Assembly: GCA_010356995.1 (NCBI GenBank)
Contig: ML996690.1
Span: forward strand, 79,101 to 143,100
DNA from: Trichodelitschia bisporula
Lineage: Eukaryota > Ascomycota > Dothideomycetes > Phaeotrichales > Phaeotrichaceae
Length of the DNA stretch: 64,000 nucleotides
Direction of reading: 5' to 3'
The first letter of the stretch is position 1; each line of letters begins with the position of its first letter. The position numbers and the translations under genes were made by a program. Under the pieces are notes generated by a model, which ran no database searches, had not been told where the DNA came from, and worked only from the letters and a program-made list of their open reading frames with translations. Shown piece by piece: positions 11,901-22,628 of this stretch.

Positions 11901-13151
11901 TTGGAAGGATATGAGAAGACCACCTATCAAGAGTAAGTTATTTGTCGGCAAGCCTTTTGGAGTATCTTACCTCATTGAAAATGATACTGCCCCCAAGCTC
12001 ACAGATCGGCCAGATCGGTCCAGTATCCCTGCCCAAGCGCCCGTTGCGGCTATCGAGCAAGTTGCGTAACTTAGTTCCAGCAAGCTTCCCCTTTTCCAGA
12101 GGGATGATCTGGGGGATGATTTGCATGGCTGCATTCGTCCCCAAAAGGATGGACCAGAACACTGTAAATACAGTCGCAGCGCCACCTGAAATTTTGTCGA
12201 CCAGCGTGGAGCCAAACCAAAACCCCTGAACGAACATGAGCAATACGCCCGCCTTGCTGACGCTACTCTGCGCGGCATTCCAGTGGACTTGGTTGCGGAA
12301 AAAGAGCGACGCCTTAGCAATCAGCTTCGCGTAAGAGAACACTTCCTGGTCCTGTCCGTTGTTGGCCTTGACGGCATCGATGGCAGTGAGCGCAGTGGAC
12401 GCTCGGCCTGATGCCAGATGGAGGGCCTTCTTTTGGGCTTCCGTGTTCGGGTGGATCTTCTTCGAAACCACTGAAATGATCCATACTAGCATGGGGATGA
12501 GGGCTGCCGTGACGAGGGTAAGCTTCCACGATAGAGCGAGAGCCATGATGTAGGCAATCAGCAGAGTGCTCAGGTCACGAATGACACCGCCCATGGAGAG
12601 AGAAGTGGCGTGTTGCATATCATCGACATAGCTTCAAAGTCAGCGGAATTTGAGTACAATTACAAAACTAACCTCAAGATGGCATTCGTGAGAGTGGTAA
12701 TGCCATCCGGCACTAGGTCGTACCAAGCAGAGTCGCGGCCTTCAAGCGCACGAAAGGAGAAGTGACGGGCCGAGTCAGTTTGCAGCTCGCCGAATGTCGC
12801 CCAGAGCATGAAGAAAGCACCGTTGACGAGCCATGCCCCCGCTCCAAGAAGAGCCAGCCAGATTAGCTTCTCCCGAATATGATGTTGGAAATCCTGATCG
12901 GATAACGAGCCAATGCCGAATTTGCCAAAGAGTGCGAAGATGCGCCCGAGCAGATACGCCTGCGCGGGTATGAGGGCGCCCGCAAGAATGGCGGCGAGGA
13001 TTGCTGGGACCAGAACCAGGAGATGACGCCGGGTTGTGAAGCCGAACAGCGACTTCCACTGAGCTTTGAGCGGAGCTTCTTGAGCGGCTTCTGGCGCGAT
13101 TGACAGGACTATACCCTGGTCTTTGCCCGCTTTTTGGCGACGGTAATCCAT
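8921..13151 (-). CDS. ste6: full-size ABCB transporter, Ste6-type (probable a-factor pheromone exporter)
   Basis: ATP-driven exporter with TMD1-NBD1-TMD2-NBD2 layout. Exons 13151..12673, 12631..11971, 11923..8921 (4143 nt, 1380 aa). NBD1: Walker A GTSGSGKS about residue 411, signature LSGGQRQR about 516, Walker B FLILDE about 536, H-loop ITHD. NBD2: GTSGCGKST about 1136, LSGGQLQR about 1244, VLVLDEATSALD. Both catalytic Glu are present, so both sites look competent. An acidic and basic linker of about 170 residues separates NBD1 from TMD2. The N-terminal segment (NGAFFMLWATFGELQ...WYDLVPDGI) and NBD1 end resemble fungal Ste6 proteins, which export the farnesylated a-type pheromone; the subfamily call is by resemblance, and a multidrug ABCB is the alternative. 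The first ATG that fits the domain is at 13151. Confidence 0.9.
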
Positions 13152-13634
13152 AGCGCAGTGTTGAGCGGTTTGTGGGTGAGTGTCGTGGAGACTCGAAAAG
13201 GTGGAGGAAACGAAGCCCGCAGGTGGGCGCGGGTCGTGTGGCTTGGAGGGTGATTTTGCCAGCAAACATGGCACGGAGTTATAATCTCGTCGGGGTTGAG
13301 ATGGGTCAAGATTTTTAAATGTGTTGCGAGAATACTGCTGCTTGTTCTTAGCATTGTCCTGTCCTAGACATTGTTCTACATAGCACTGCATTCCGCATGC
13401 TTTGAGGCACAAAGCCATCCAGGTACGCACAAATTAAGCCACGCTTATATAAAGCAGATGCCGTTCCAACGGCACGGCGTCTTCGGTCTCATCCGTAGGT
13501 GAGCCAGAGCTCCGCCGGAGTGTCGTCAGCTTGCCGTCAGATAAGTCTGCGGCGTAACCGGATTGTATATAGCCAAATCGTCTAACACGCCCAAAGACAT
13601 ATGAATTTGGACTTGCAGGACAAACCAAAGCACA
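13152..13634. other. intergenic between ABC transporter and PBDC1
   Basis: The frame of the ABC first exon stays open upstream to 13430, but the translation there is Pro/Gln-rich without membrane character, so I keep the start at 13151. The region should be the ABC promoter and PBDC1 3' UTR; CTTATATAAAG lies near 13443. Confidence 0.45.
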
Positions 13635-14269
13635 TCACTTCTTCTCAGCCTTGGCTTGCTGGTTAATCCAGTCGTTCAAGCCCGCGTGATTCCTGTTGGG
13701 TCAGCGAAGCCGGGACCAGAGAAGTCCAAAGCACTCACCTCGCGATCTCGATAGCATAGAACTGCATGCGCACCGCTGCATACCGTTAGAGAGGCTTCGA
13801 GAAGACCGGTAAACCTACCGAAGATTGTCTCATCCTCCCCGTACTCGAATTTGGGGTTGGAGCGTAGCATCGTCCCGAAGTTGTAGTCATCGACGCGCTT
13901 CTCGAACTTGGCGATGAACTTGCGCCACCGCTCTTTGTTCTCCTTGTTCTTCATCTCGTCCTCGTTGATTGTGGCGGCAGGATCAAATTCGGGAAAGTCC
14001 TTGCGGAACTCTTCGTGGATCTCGTCATCGATCTTGGTGAGAGTCAAAGTCGAACCGGGGACCGCCTCGAGGATCTTCCAATAGGTCATCATTTGCTGGA
14101 CAGCTGCAGCGGTTAGCTGGGCCCTGCAACGCAATGGACACTCTCACTCTTGACAGCAAACTGCTTTTCCATCTTTTTTGGTCAGCCTGGTTCGCGACGG
14201 TCGCAAAGCGCTTACATCTTCGAGATTAGGAGCCTCAGCGGCGTTGAAGTTGGCAGGAACGGCGGCCAT
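13635..14269 (-). CDS. PBDC1: PBDC1 / yeast Chp1 (YPL225W) family protein
   Basis: Small conserved eukaryotic protein; the yeast member has been described as a dedicated chaperone for translation elongation factor eEF1A. Five exons, one of only 25 nt: 14269..14216, 14172..14148, 14103..13819, 13775..13739, 13692..13635 (459 nt, 152 aa). Assembled landmarks are NLEDMEKQFAVK, TYWKILEAVPGSTL, LTKIDDEIHEEFRKDFPEF, RVDDYNFGTMLRSNPKFEYG and MQFYAIEIARNHAGLNDW, all family hallmarks. Intron 2 must use the CTGCAG acceptor (exon starts 14103) rather than the nearer TTGCAG, which would bring a stop. Complete and apparently functional; cytosolic, with no signal peptide or membrane segment. Confidence 0.92.
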
Positions 14270-15317
14270 ATTGCAGCGTGGATATGGGTGTTTTGATGTC
14301 TGTGGAGTATGTGGGGAACTTTCTATGGGCAAATGTTGTTTCGAAGGTGGGGTTCTCGAGCTGCTTAACATCTCGAGGCAAGCTGGGGCGGGGCCGGATT
14401 AACTTCGGCCCAGGTGAGTCACTCCGCACCGCGTAGCTTCCAGTTCCTTCGAGTTTGGTTTCTTCACAAAGCATTTCGCTGTTCACGGTTTCGTCACATC
14501 TGGTGTGTGCTCGTTCTTTCCCAACATGTTGTGAACCGAGCTTTGCTTCAACATCTTTTGAGCGGTTGAATACAGCTTCATCGGCTATCCAAAACCCTCT
14601 TTACTCAGCATGCCTATGGGATGTCCACGATTAAGATCAGATGGGTTTGGAGTCCGGCATTAAACATGTACTGATATCGGTATCGGCGTTGTGGTGCAGC
14701 GGCGAATGCCCGGAAGCCTGAAGTCCACAAAGAGCTACCCTGGCGTGCCTTCCAAAGGACTAGAACTGCCAGCTCGTCTACCGATAAGACAGAGGGAGTA
14801 CCTTAAAGAAAGAAAGCTGCCCAACGTCCACAGTCCGAAGAAAGCAGTGAAACTCAATTTAGAGCTTGTTTATCCAGTTCGAGCTCTGTTCCCAATGCAG
14901 CAATGTACTGCAGTAGTCCCATGAGCCACCGACTTACCCCCCAGCTAGGTTAGAGGCGTGTGGGGTCTATGTCCGAAAGTCACGTTACCGCTGCCCGGAG
15001 GTCACGTTACAACATCTCTCCCCCCGCTGCCAGACGGCGTTGCCCCGCGACCGGGCGCCCAACGCCAAGCGCGCCCCAACTCGCACCTGCGTCATCCCAG
15101 GGCGCACAGGCACAAGACCGGGCCAGGGTCGCAGAAGGCGGGGTTGTTTAGCAAAGCAGCGTCAGCCGCCCAACTCAAGGCGTTGAGCACATAACGAGCT
15201 TCCCTGACCAACTGCTCCTCCAACTTTGCTTCTACAACTTTCATCCCAAGCTCTCGTCCCTACACCAGCTATATCCAAACCGTCCTCAGAATCCCGAATC
15301 CCGCACCTCAGCTCAAA
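14270..15317. other. divergent intergenic region PBDC1 / RPEL gene
   Basis: About 1 kb without a supported gene, presumably both promoters. It carries one arm of a diverged inverted dispersed repeat (about 14955-15010), listed separately. The bases directly before 15318 are C/T-rich, as in many fungal leaders. Confidence 0.45.
14955..15010 (+). repeat. dispersed inverted repeat, left copy
   Basis: CGTGTGGGGT, TATGTCCGAAAGT and ACGTTAC in this order recur in reverse complement at about 16960-17022, with a GGAGGTC block after them in both copies. The right copy has about a dozen extra bases between the first two blocks. The element family is unknown; by eye the identity spans only about 55 bp. 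Confidence 0.5.
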
Positions 15318-15905
15318 ATGGCAACCCCAGTAGACACCACCCCTGCCGTTCCCGCCGCGGATCCCACCGTCGATACCACGCCCATAAGCCCAACCCGCTC
15401 TGCTCCTGCTCGGCGGGATAGTCTGGAGAAGCACCTTGCGCAGCGGCCCAACGTTGAAGAACTTAAAGCCAGGCACATCCTGCTGGACACGAATGCAGCG
15501 CCGTAGGGCCCCATCCCCTCCCCCCCAAGTTCGCAAGCTACGAGTAACGCGAGCACTCGGCTAACACCTCGTGTCCGCAGTGCCCTCCAGCAAACCCAGC
15601 ACGAGCTCGAGCGCCAGAAGATCACGGACAACTTGAAGAAGGGGCTGGAGCATAGGCCGGATCGGGGGTCGTTGGTTGAGCGTACGTCCCTTGTCCCACC
15701 TCCCAACCCGGGCCTTGAACTTAACGGCCTAGGCAATATCATGCCCGCCTCGACGGCAGCGCCAGCACTCATCGCGCACCAGCGCGAGCTAGAGAAACAC
15801 ATGCGGCAGGATAGTCTCGAGAGCCAGTTGAAGAAGCGGCCGAGTCCTGAGGAGTTAGTCAAGGAGGGGATATTGGCGGATGAGGAGGCGCCTAAGGCGG
15901 AATAG
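15318..15905 (+). CDS. RPEL-repeat protein
   Basis: Short fungal protein built of RPEL motifs, which in animals bind G-actin; the fungal role is not settled. Exons 15318..15502, 15581..15681, 15733..15905 (459 nt, 152 aa). Three repeats of the form RxxxxxLxxxxIL/IM are visible: RPNVEELKARHIL (about residues 43-55), RPDRGSLVERNIM (about 84-96, assembled across intron 2) and RPSPEELVKEGIL near the C-terminus. Each is preceded by a DSLEKHL- or DSLESQL-type helix. The splice junction (VER/NIM) falls inside repeat 2 and restores its consensus, strong support for the intron. No signal peptide. The N-terminal 30 residues are Pro/Thr-rich and probably disordered. Confidence 0.88.
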
Positions 15906-17139
15906 TGAATGAAGTGAAGAAAGTCGTGGGTAATAGGCGTTTGCTTTGCTTTAGTGTTGCGCCTTTGTTCGAGGGGCTGCCGGTTGGCGGAGGAGATGAA
16001 ACGACAGTGCCTAGGGTGTTTGCGGGGCTGATTCATGATGCTTTGCCCACTTGTCTTACTTCTACCTTTCGCACCGCATCAAAACTTCAGTTGACTTCCC
16101 AGTGGTCCCTGAACATAGTTGTGAGCCCATTTCAACCGGTCTTCGACCTGGATAACTGCGCACTCGCTTTCTAAGTCCGCTTCCAGAACAACCAGCGCAT
16201 CACGAACCACTTGCTTCTTGAACGCCTATCAAGTACCTTTCCGGATTATATCCAACTTGGGCCACAACGGCATCCCCACTGCTGGCGCTATCGAACAGGC
16301 ACGAAACTTAGAACTAGACTGTGGAGGGCTGAAGCCTCAAGGAGGGATATGTTGCTACGAGTATCTATGGTACAAGTCCATCGCCATCTTCACCCCCCGG
16401 TGGCCTTATCTCTGCAAAACAACCAAAGCTTCAGCTTTGTGTGACTCATATCCCGATAGTAATGCTGTAGCCTTCCCCTCCCTCTCCTCGGCTCTCATAC
16501 CGTACATTTCCATCTGATCCCATTGCTTAGTTACCCCCACTCCAGGGGCGTGGATTAACTGTAGTCCAAGGAATGCCTGGACAGAGAGCTGGCTACGAAA
16601 AGTTACTAGCGGGGCTATATCTCGCCGTGAGTCTCGTGTTCAATTCTTCGACGGGCTGTGTATTCAGACATGTTGCCTAGAGAATTGACGTGGTAGCCCT
16701 ATGGTCGATAAACACTGTCGTCGGGAATCCGTTTGCTACCACCATGTTGCGCACTTTGCTAACCGCCGGTCCAAGCCCACGGCCTCGAGCTCGGTGGCCA
16801 ATGGTTTTCCTGCTGCTTGCAACGAATGCTCCCTGATAGCCTGCAGTCAACGTGGCTTCCGGGGTGAGGGGCGACGACCACGATCTCCGCAACGATAGTC
16901 GGTAGCTTCAGCACCATGGCGCCAAGTAGCATTGTTCGGCCCGAGCTGAGGGACCTCCAACTTGCAGTAACGTAACTTTCGGACATACCGTACTACGGTA
17001 TACCCCACACGTCCCCATCGCCCCCAACCTGCTGTAGTGCACACTGTAGGGACAAGCCGTAGGTAAAAAGCTCATATCGACAGATAACCTTAAATCTATC
17101 TAGTATTCTAGCCTAGATTACTTTACCCGACCCTGGCCG
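15906..17139. other. gene-poor region
   Basis: No coding frame I can support. The right part (16960-17022) is the second arm of the dispersed inverted repeat and contains the short palindrome TACCGTACTACGGTA near 16987. Confidence 0.45.
16960..17022 (-). repeat. dispersed inverted repeat, right copy
   Basis: Reverse complement of the unit at 14955-15010, with an extra stretch containing TACCGTAGTACGGTA where the left copy runs straight through. That insertion is itself palindromic, which would fit a transposon footprint, but it is too short to be sure. Confidence 0.45.
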
Positions 17140-17141
17140 CC

Positions 17142-18637
17142 CTATTTCTTTAGCCACCACAATCGACCCCGCAAGACCCCATTTCTCATTCCCACTTTCC
17201 TTACCATAATCGGTCTGCGAGGAGGCAGCGTGATGATGCTTGAGCTCTTACTGATCGCAGTATCCCCACTAGACCCTGACTCGTCGCTCGAGTTGAGCGC
17301 CCGCCGCTCTGTCCTCAACGCAGCAGCTGGCGCCGTGCACTGTCCTGCGTCTAAAGTCGGATCCCACCGTCTAAATGACAACCATCGTTGCACCCTGCTC
17401 TCGTTCTCGTGTAGTGGAAACTCGTCGATTAGGCGAAAGATCAAGGTGGGCTTCTTGCTCCCCCCGTCGTCCTCGGTCCCAGCTTGCCAGGAGTCGTACC
17501 GCAGCGTTGCCTCGATGACGCGGACCCCGTCGGGGTGAGATTAATGACGATAGCCTGGTGGAAAATCAACATTAGAATCTAGAGTATCGTAGGGAAAGGG
17601 CTCGCCATATCGTAGTATCGCCGTGTATCAGAACATTATCAAACACCTCCAAATCCTGCTCGTCAGCGCCGTCCCGGATATTGGCCTCCCACCTCAACTG
17701 ATACGACATAAGATGACAGACGGCGCCTATTTCACCGGCGTAGAGGCCGTCGTTTTCCTCCTCCACGAATATACCCGCCACGCTCTGGCTGGGAAGCCTG
17801 GCAGAGTGAAGGGACATGTGGTCCATCTGCTGATTGAGGTCTGTAACCTCGCAGCCTGAGACACAGGGGACTGTGACGACCAAGGCTCCCATTATGTCGG
17901 ATGGGTGGGGAATGCGCATGTCCCCTGCGTCGGTGGGGGTGGACTCGACAATACGGCGGCAGGTCCAGAGACACTTGTCCGAGGTCGTCTTTTTGCCCCA
18001 TCTTTTATCGACGTCTCGATGCAGAAGGGTATAGAGGTCGTGTTGATCAGGGTCGTCCGGTTCCCTGCCAGTGATACATGAGTGGTTAGTATTGTTAACC
18101 ATCAATGTACAAGGTATGTTGTACTCACCAAATGAGACGTAGCATTCGATGCGCAACATTGAAACGTTGCAAAGTGTCGTTATATTGCACTTGACTAGGA
18201 ATATCACCGTACGTCTCCTCGTACCCGTTAAGGATGTATTGCACAGCCTTGTCCATGTTCCCGGGCTTTGTTGCGAGGATATCCTGTTGCGTCAAAAACG
18301 CTAGACACAGATGAGTTTTAGGGGTGGCTGGCTCAGCCAGCAGACTGAAGAATTTCTCCTGGAGGGGTCGAACTATATCCGCATTGATACTTTACACATG
18401 GTGGATCTAGAGGCCGCATTTTCCCGCTGCCTCAGCAGCATGTCGCAGAGGAATAGGCCGCCCGACGCATCGAAATGGAGGCTCTCGGAGCTCCTTGTTC
18501 GAGCTGACGCGAATCCCAAAGGTGTTGCTGAGCGCTTCAAAGGCCTGCACAGTGTGAAGCGCAGCCATCTCCGGAAATCTAATCGATGCCATCGTTGATG
18601 GCAGATGGTGTGGTGTGAAGAGAGAACTGGAAGGTAG
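17142..18637 (-). pseudogene. unknown-family gene, copy 1 (decayed)
   Basis: I do not recognise this family. It is paralogous to 34062-35842. Start ATG 18592 (MASIRFPEMAALHTVQAFEA); homology to copy 2 extends about 50 bp upstream of it. An intron (GTGAGT...CACTGGCAG, about 18128..18061) joins HRMLRLIW to EPDDPDQHDLYTLLHRDVDKRW. Conserved blocks: GRPIPL, IMGALVVTVPCVSGCEV, VEEENDGLYAGEIGAV, QLRWEA, and near the 3' end IFRLIDEFP. The frame is interrupted in the first exon, where copy 2 reads CAG and copy 1 TAG, and shifts again near 17450-17600, so the gene looks dead. No transmembrane segment or signal peptide is evident. It is host-like rather than transposase-like, but a transposon passenger is possible. 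Confidence 0.55.
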
Positions 18638-19870
18638 TTATCGCCCCCCTGTGTGTGGAGACGTCACGGAGTGCGGCCATGAGAGCTCTGAGAGCGATGT
18701 GGGGTTGCGAAGTTATGGAGGCAAGCTCTCTACTGAGAGTGGGGTTTTGTGGTAGATGCCAAGACCCCAATCTAATAGCCCCGAATACGAAACCGCCGCC
18801 CCACTAGTCTATGCGCCTGGGCATTACGCATACACGCCCGGTTCCCTGCGTATGCTACGTTGGTATATGTGTTTCATGTTTGTGTCACAGTATGATGTAG
18901 AGATAGGTGATAGCATCTTAATTGTGGGAAGATCCTCGACCGCGGTTCGAGCTCCGGGAATGAGTGGGGAATATGCTGCGCATGACAGAATACGTAGCCC
19001 AAATGCCAAAATTCTCCTAACAAAGCCGACGGTTACTTCAATGCTGCAATTCATAGTAGTATCTCAACAAGCGATCGAAAAATGTTTAGATTCAAATTGA
19101 GCACAGAATATGCCGATTCTGAATTACCTTAGCCGATTAGTTTTTTGTTATCTCGTTGCGTTAACTTTCCACGATGTGTTGAGAGGCAGTATGGGAGAGC
19201 ACTGACCATGCGGCCAGTACTTCGGTCCTAGCATGGAGCTCGTAGATAGATTAGCTAGCTGAGCAGATTGCTCCATCTCCACGCATCATCACATCTATCT
19301 TCTCCTGTTTTTCAGTTTGTCTGTGCCAGTCCACACAGTCGACACGATGTTTAAAGTGGAACATGTGGGCCAAGTATTCTGTCATGCGCGTGCTTGCCCG
19401 CCCACGACCACTTCTCCCCTTCAGCCTTCTATTTAGTTCATCAAGCAAATCAAAGGTTTCATACCCTACACTGCGCACCGTGACAATAAGCGTCCTTCGT
19501 AGGCGTATCGTCGAGCGTTCTTATGAGCGTCCCTGTAAGCCTTCTTGTAAGCGTTTCTGCGAGCGTCCTGGTGAGTATCTCGGCGAACATTCCTTCCCTA
19601 GGCGTGTCTGATTGGCTAGCTCGAGCAGATTCGCGTTCTTATTGGCTGGCCAAATCGGACAAGGGTGTTTTGGTTATGAGTTGAAAAAAATGGAAGGAGC
19701 ATTACCACTCTTGGGCATGGTGCTTGCTTAACGCAGGCACCGATGACGCAATCATAGTAATGGAAGGAACGATGGAGGACATTGTGTGCATATCCTAGAG
19801 CGCCTCTACTCCCTCTCTGCTCTGTTTTTCACCGAATTGATCCCAGCAGCTACCGTAGGAGAACAACAAC
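18638..19870. other. gene-poor region
   Basis: No supported gene. A stretch at 19495-19600 is a degenerate tandem array of GCGT-containing units of about 12 bp (variants of GAGCGTCCTTGTAAGC). Confidence 0.4.
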
Positions 19871-21074
19871 ATGTCCTGCGTCTTCGCCACGTCAACCGCC
19901 AATTGGCAGGAAATCGCCAACAAAAACTTAGCAGGCCACGAGACACTCTCAAAGATCAAGGACGGTCCGTTTTCCTTAATCGGTCCAAGGCGACGGCATA
20001 CAAGCAGCTCTCAGGATCGAGGGCCAAGTCGGGGGATCGTCTATTCCTCTGCGCGGTATGGCCCACGGCGGCGGAAGTATCACCACTCGGACAATTTTTC
20101 ACGGCAAAGGACCTGCTTCAGGAAACAGGCTTCATCAGTGACCCCTCTAAAGACCTAGCATCAGAAAGGCTTGGGCTCGTGCTAGGCGTCAACCTTACTC
20201 AAGGACAACCCAGCGGCCGGTACCCACCTGGGGACATCTCAGTGGTTCTGGGCTTTCGTGTCCGACATCAGCGGAAACTAGGCCCCGCCTCTCAACGGAG
20301 CGGCTTTAGGGGCGTCCTTTGTCTCCTACACTAACTTCTTCCTCATCAAAGGTCAACGTCACGCCGACGAGACCATCGTCACGGTCTTTTTCGCCAGTTT
20401 CGTACAGGCATTAGCGACGCTGCTTTACCCATAAGGGGATCGCTATACCATCAAGGCAGGCAGGCACAGATTTACTTACAAATTTCGGGGCGATACCGTT
20501 TTCCAGTCAGATATCAATGCCTCTATTGAAGCGAAGGTATGTCTCCTAATACTTATTAACCGCTTATGATCCCTTCTAACTCGTATATCAGGTCAGGCCG
20601 CCTCCATTCGATGAGGAGTTCTTCCTCGCAATTCATGAGTTTAAGAAGTGTTCCTGGGACAAGGTGCAAAACACCGTTCCGTATCAGGTGGCTTTTGAGA
20701 TCACGGGCCGAGTATGCGAGATGCACTGCGATACATGGGACAAAAACGTAGATGAGCGGTGTCCCAAAATCCTACTGGTTAGCCAGGATCGACTGGAGGC
20801 TGCTATCACGTTTGCAACGTACGGCCCGAAGTATGTTAAATACATTCTTCATGGGGAAGTCCCCGTCTTGGGACAGGTCGAGGACGAAGACATGCTCCAT
20901 ATACACCGACTGGCGGTCTTCAGCCTAGCAGACCGGCAGGAGCTCCTCCAATTTGTCTACATCTTCGGTAAACATGCTCCTGAACGATACAACAGGGGAC
21001 TAGAGAGGTCAAGAATTGATAGAATAGAATATGAGACCTGTATCCATCTATTTCTGAATCTATTCTACCCATAA
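19871..21074 (+). pseudogene. decayed or intron-rich gene of unknown function
   Basis: Several open segments in changing frames read like one protein: MSCVFATSTANWQEIANKN from 19871; a segment at 20002-20165 (TAYKQLSGSRAKSGDRLF); another with ALGASFVSYTNFFLIKG and VFFASFVQALATLLYP about 20305-20430; RHRFTYKFRGDTVFQSDI; and a last segment of 136 codons ending at 21074. The last two join cleanly by a GTATGT...ATATCAG intron about 20537-20591. Stops inside the middle parts are not explained by clean introns, so I favour a broken gene. I do not recognise the family. Confidence 0.35.
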
Positions 21075-21420
21075 ATGTGAAAGGTGTCGGAAGCGACGTC
21101 CACAAAGATTGTAGCCCTCACCCCAGTCCAGCCTCGCCGAGCCCAGCGCCACTCCATCAGCCTTGCGTCTCGCCAATCTGACCGCAAAAGTCACGGCCGA
21201 ACCGCTCCATGCACCAATCTCGCAGTCCAAAGCGTATTGGTTTAGGTTATCGCTACTGGGCCGCTTCCGTCGTTAATTTGTGGAAGGGAAAATCCCGCCT
21301 AGGAATTATACCCGTACCCGATGTAGGGCTGTCCATACTAGATCTCGGCCTGATGATCGGCAGATTAGGTAGATTGCGGTATCTATTGCCGCGCAGATAG
21401 AGAGATAGAGTTAGAGGGGA
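21075..21420. other. intergenic
   Basis: No gene. It leads into the TATA-containing promoter of the secreted-protein gene. Confidence 0.4.
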
Positions 21421-21428
21421 TATATACC
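21419..21428 (+). promoter_or_regulatory. TATA box of secreted-protein gene
   Basis: GATATATACC at 21419-21428, about 80 bp before the ATG at 21503, followed by a C/T-rich leader with several CCAGCC and CACCTAC stretches. The position fits a fungal TATA-driven promoter. Confidence 0.5.
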
Positions 21429-21502
21429 ACTCCTCTTAGCCCCTGCGGGCTCACCAGCTACGATATCCAGCCAAGCCTCACCTACCTCGTGCACTCTTCA
21501 CA

Positions 21503-22434
21503 ATGGCGCTCAGTCTCGCTCCCATCCTGTCCCTTCTGGCTTTCCTCCTCCTTACCCTCACCCCAGTCCAGGCCCAAAGAACCACGAATCACTATCTATA
21601 TGGCCCGGCCTGGGGATTTAGAAACTACCGCGCCAAGGGGAGTTACATCCAGTCGGCGGAGACAACACTGCACCCGGGACCACCGCCAAAGCCGGCCCAG
21701 GCACGGCTGGCACTCTGGCCAGGGCTAGATGTGCCCAAAGGCCTGGTGCAGCCGATCATTGTGAGCAGCGACGAGTATCTCTATCAGAAGAAGTGAGTGG
21801 CTTTATGTGGGGATTGGCAGAGGAGAGGATTGAGGCGAAGATGGCGACAGGGCTGATGAGCTGGCAGGCAGTGTGGGGATGCGACCCCCGAGCACTGGTG
21901 CGTGTTCGCGAGCATGATTGTCGGAAATGCAAAGCAGGAAATGGGCAAGCGGGTTGCGCTAGCGGGAGATCAGTCCCTGGTCATGAAATGTACGCAGTAC
22001 ATTCCCATGCTACCCCCCTAATCACCACAGTCGTATACAACACCACGTTGAAAGGATATCACCAATCGCTCTTCATCCCACCCAACCCGCAACCCGTCAG
22101 CATCCTCAACATCGCCTCCGGCCCGTCTACCAGTTTCTACACGGCAACCGAATGCCAGTCCAAGCACGCGGGCACCGTCAACGCGCACACCTACACCGAG
22201 ACCACGATCGTGCTCTCAGAGCCCGACCCTAACTGGGGCAAAACGCCGACATATAGTTTCATGGGGTGTGCCGACTCGGCGACGACGGACGACGGCGGCA
22301 AAACATGGAAGATTGGGACAATCCACATGAAGGAGAGTCAGGCGCCCAAGGATTATGCGCGCACCATTGGCCCTAAGGGACCGGCATGGTGTAAGGGCGA
22401 GGCAGGAGCGGCAGGAGCGACAGGTGCAACATAG
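21503..22434 (+). CDS. small secreted protein, unknown fold (candidate effector)
   Basis: Exons 21503..21792, 21868..21989, 22031..22434 (816 nt, 271 aa). A clear signal peptide (MALSLAPILSLLAFLLLTLTPVQA) with cleavage expected before QRTTNH. The mature part has no membrane segment and carries several cysteines (QCGDATPEHWC; ECQSKHAG; MGCADS; AWCKGE), so it is likely extracellular with disulphides. An N-glycosylation sequon is at VYNTTLKG. The C-terminus ends in a short GAAGATGAT-type low-complexity tail. The splice sites give one frame with hydrophobic-core continuity (VFASMIVGNAKQEMGKRV to LVMKFVYNTTLKG). I do not recognise the family. It lies at the edge of a gene-poor, repeat-bearing stretch, a common setting for effector-like genes. 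Confidence 0.75.
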
Positions 22435-22628
22435 GAAGTTAACAAAGGATAGTACATGGATACATTCGCTGTGCACGCCGCTATCGTAACATTATGATCC
22501 CCCCCATCCCCAAGAACTCCAGTGCATCCGCAAACCAACCCGGGTAAGCACCCAACCATCTATCAGTCATGTAGCCTAACACCGCCCGAAACAAAATCTA
22601 CCTGAACCATCTCATCCATTTTACAAGC

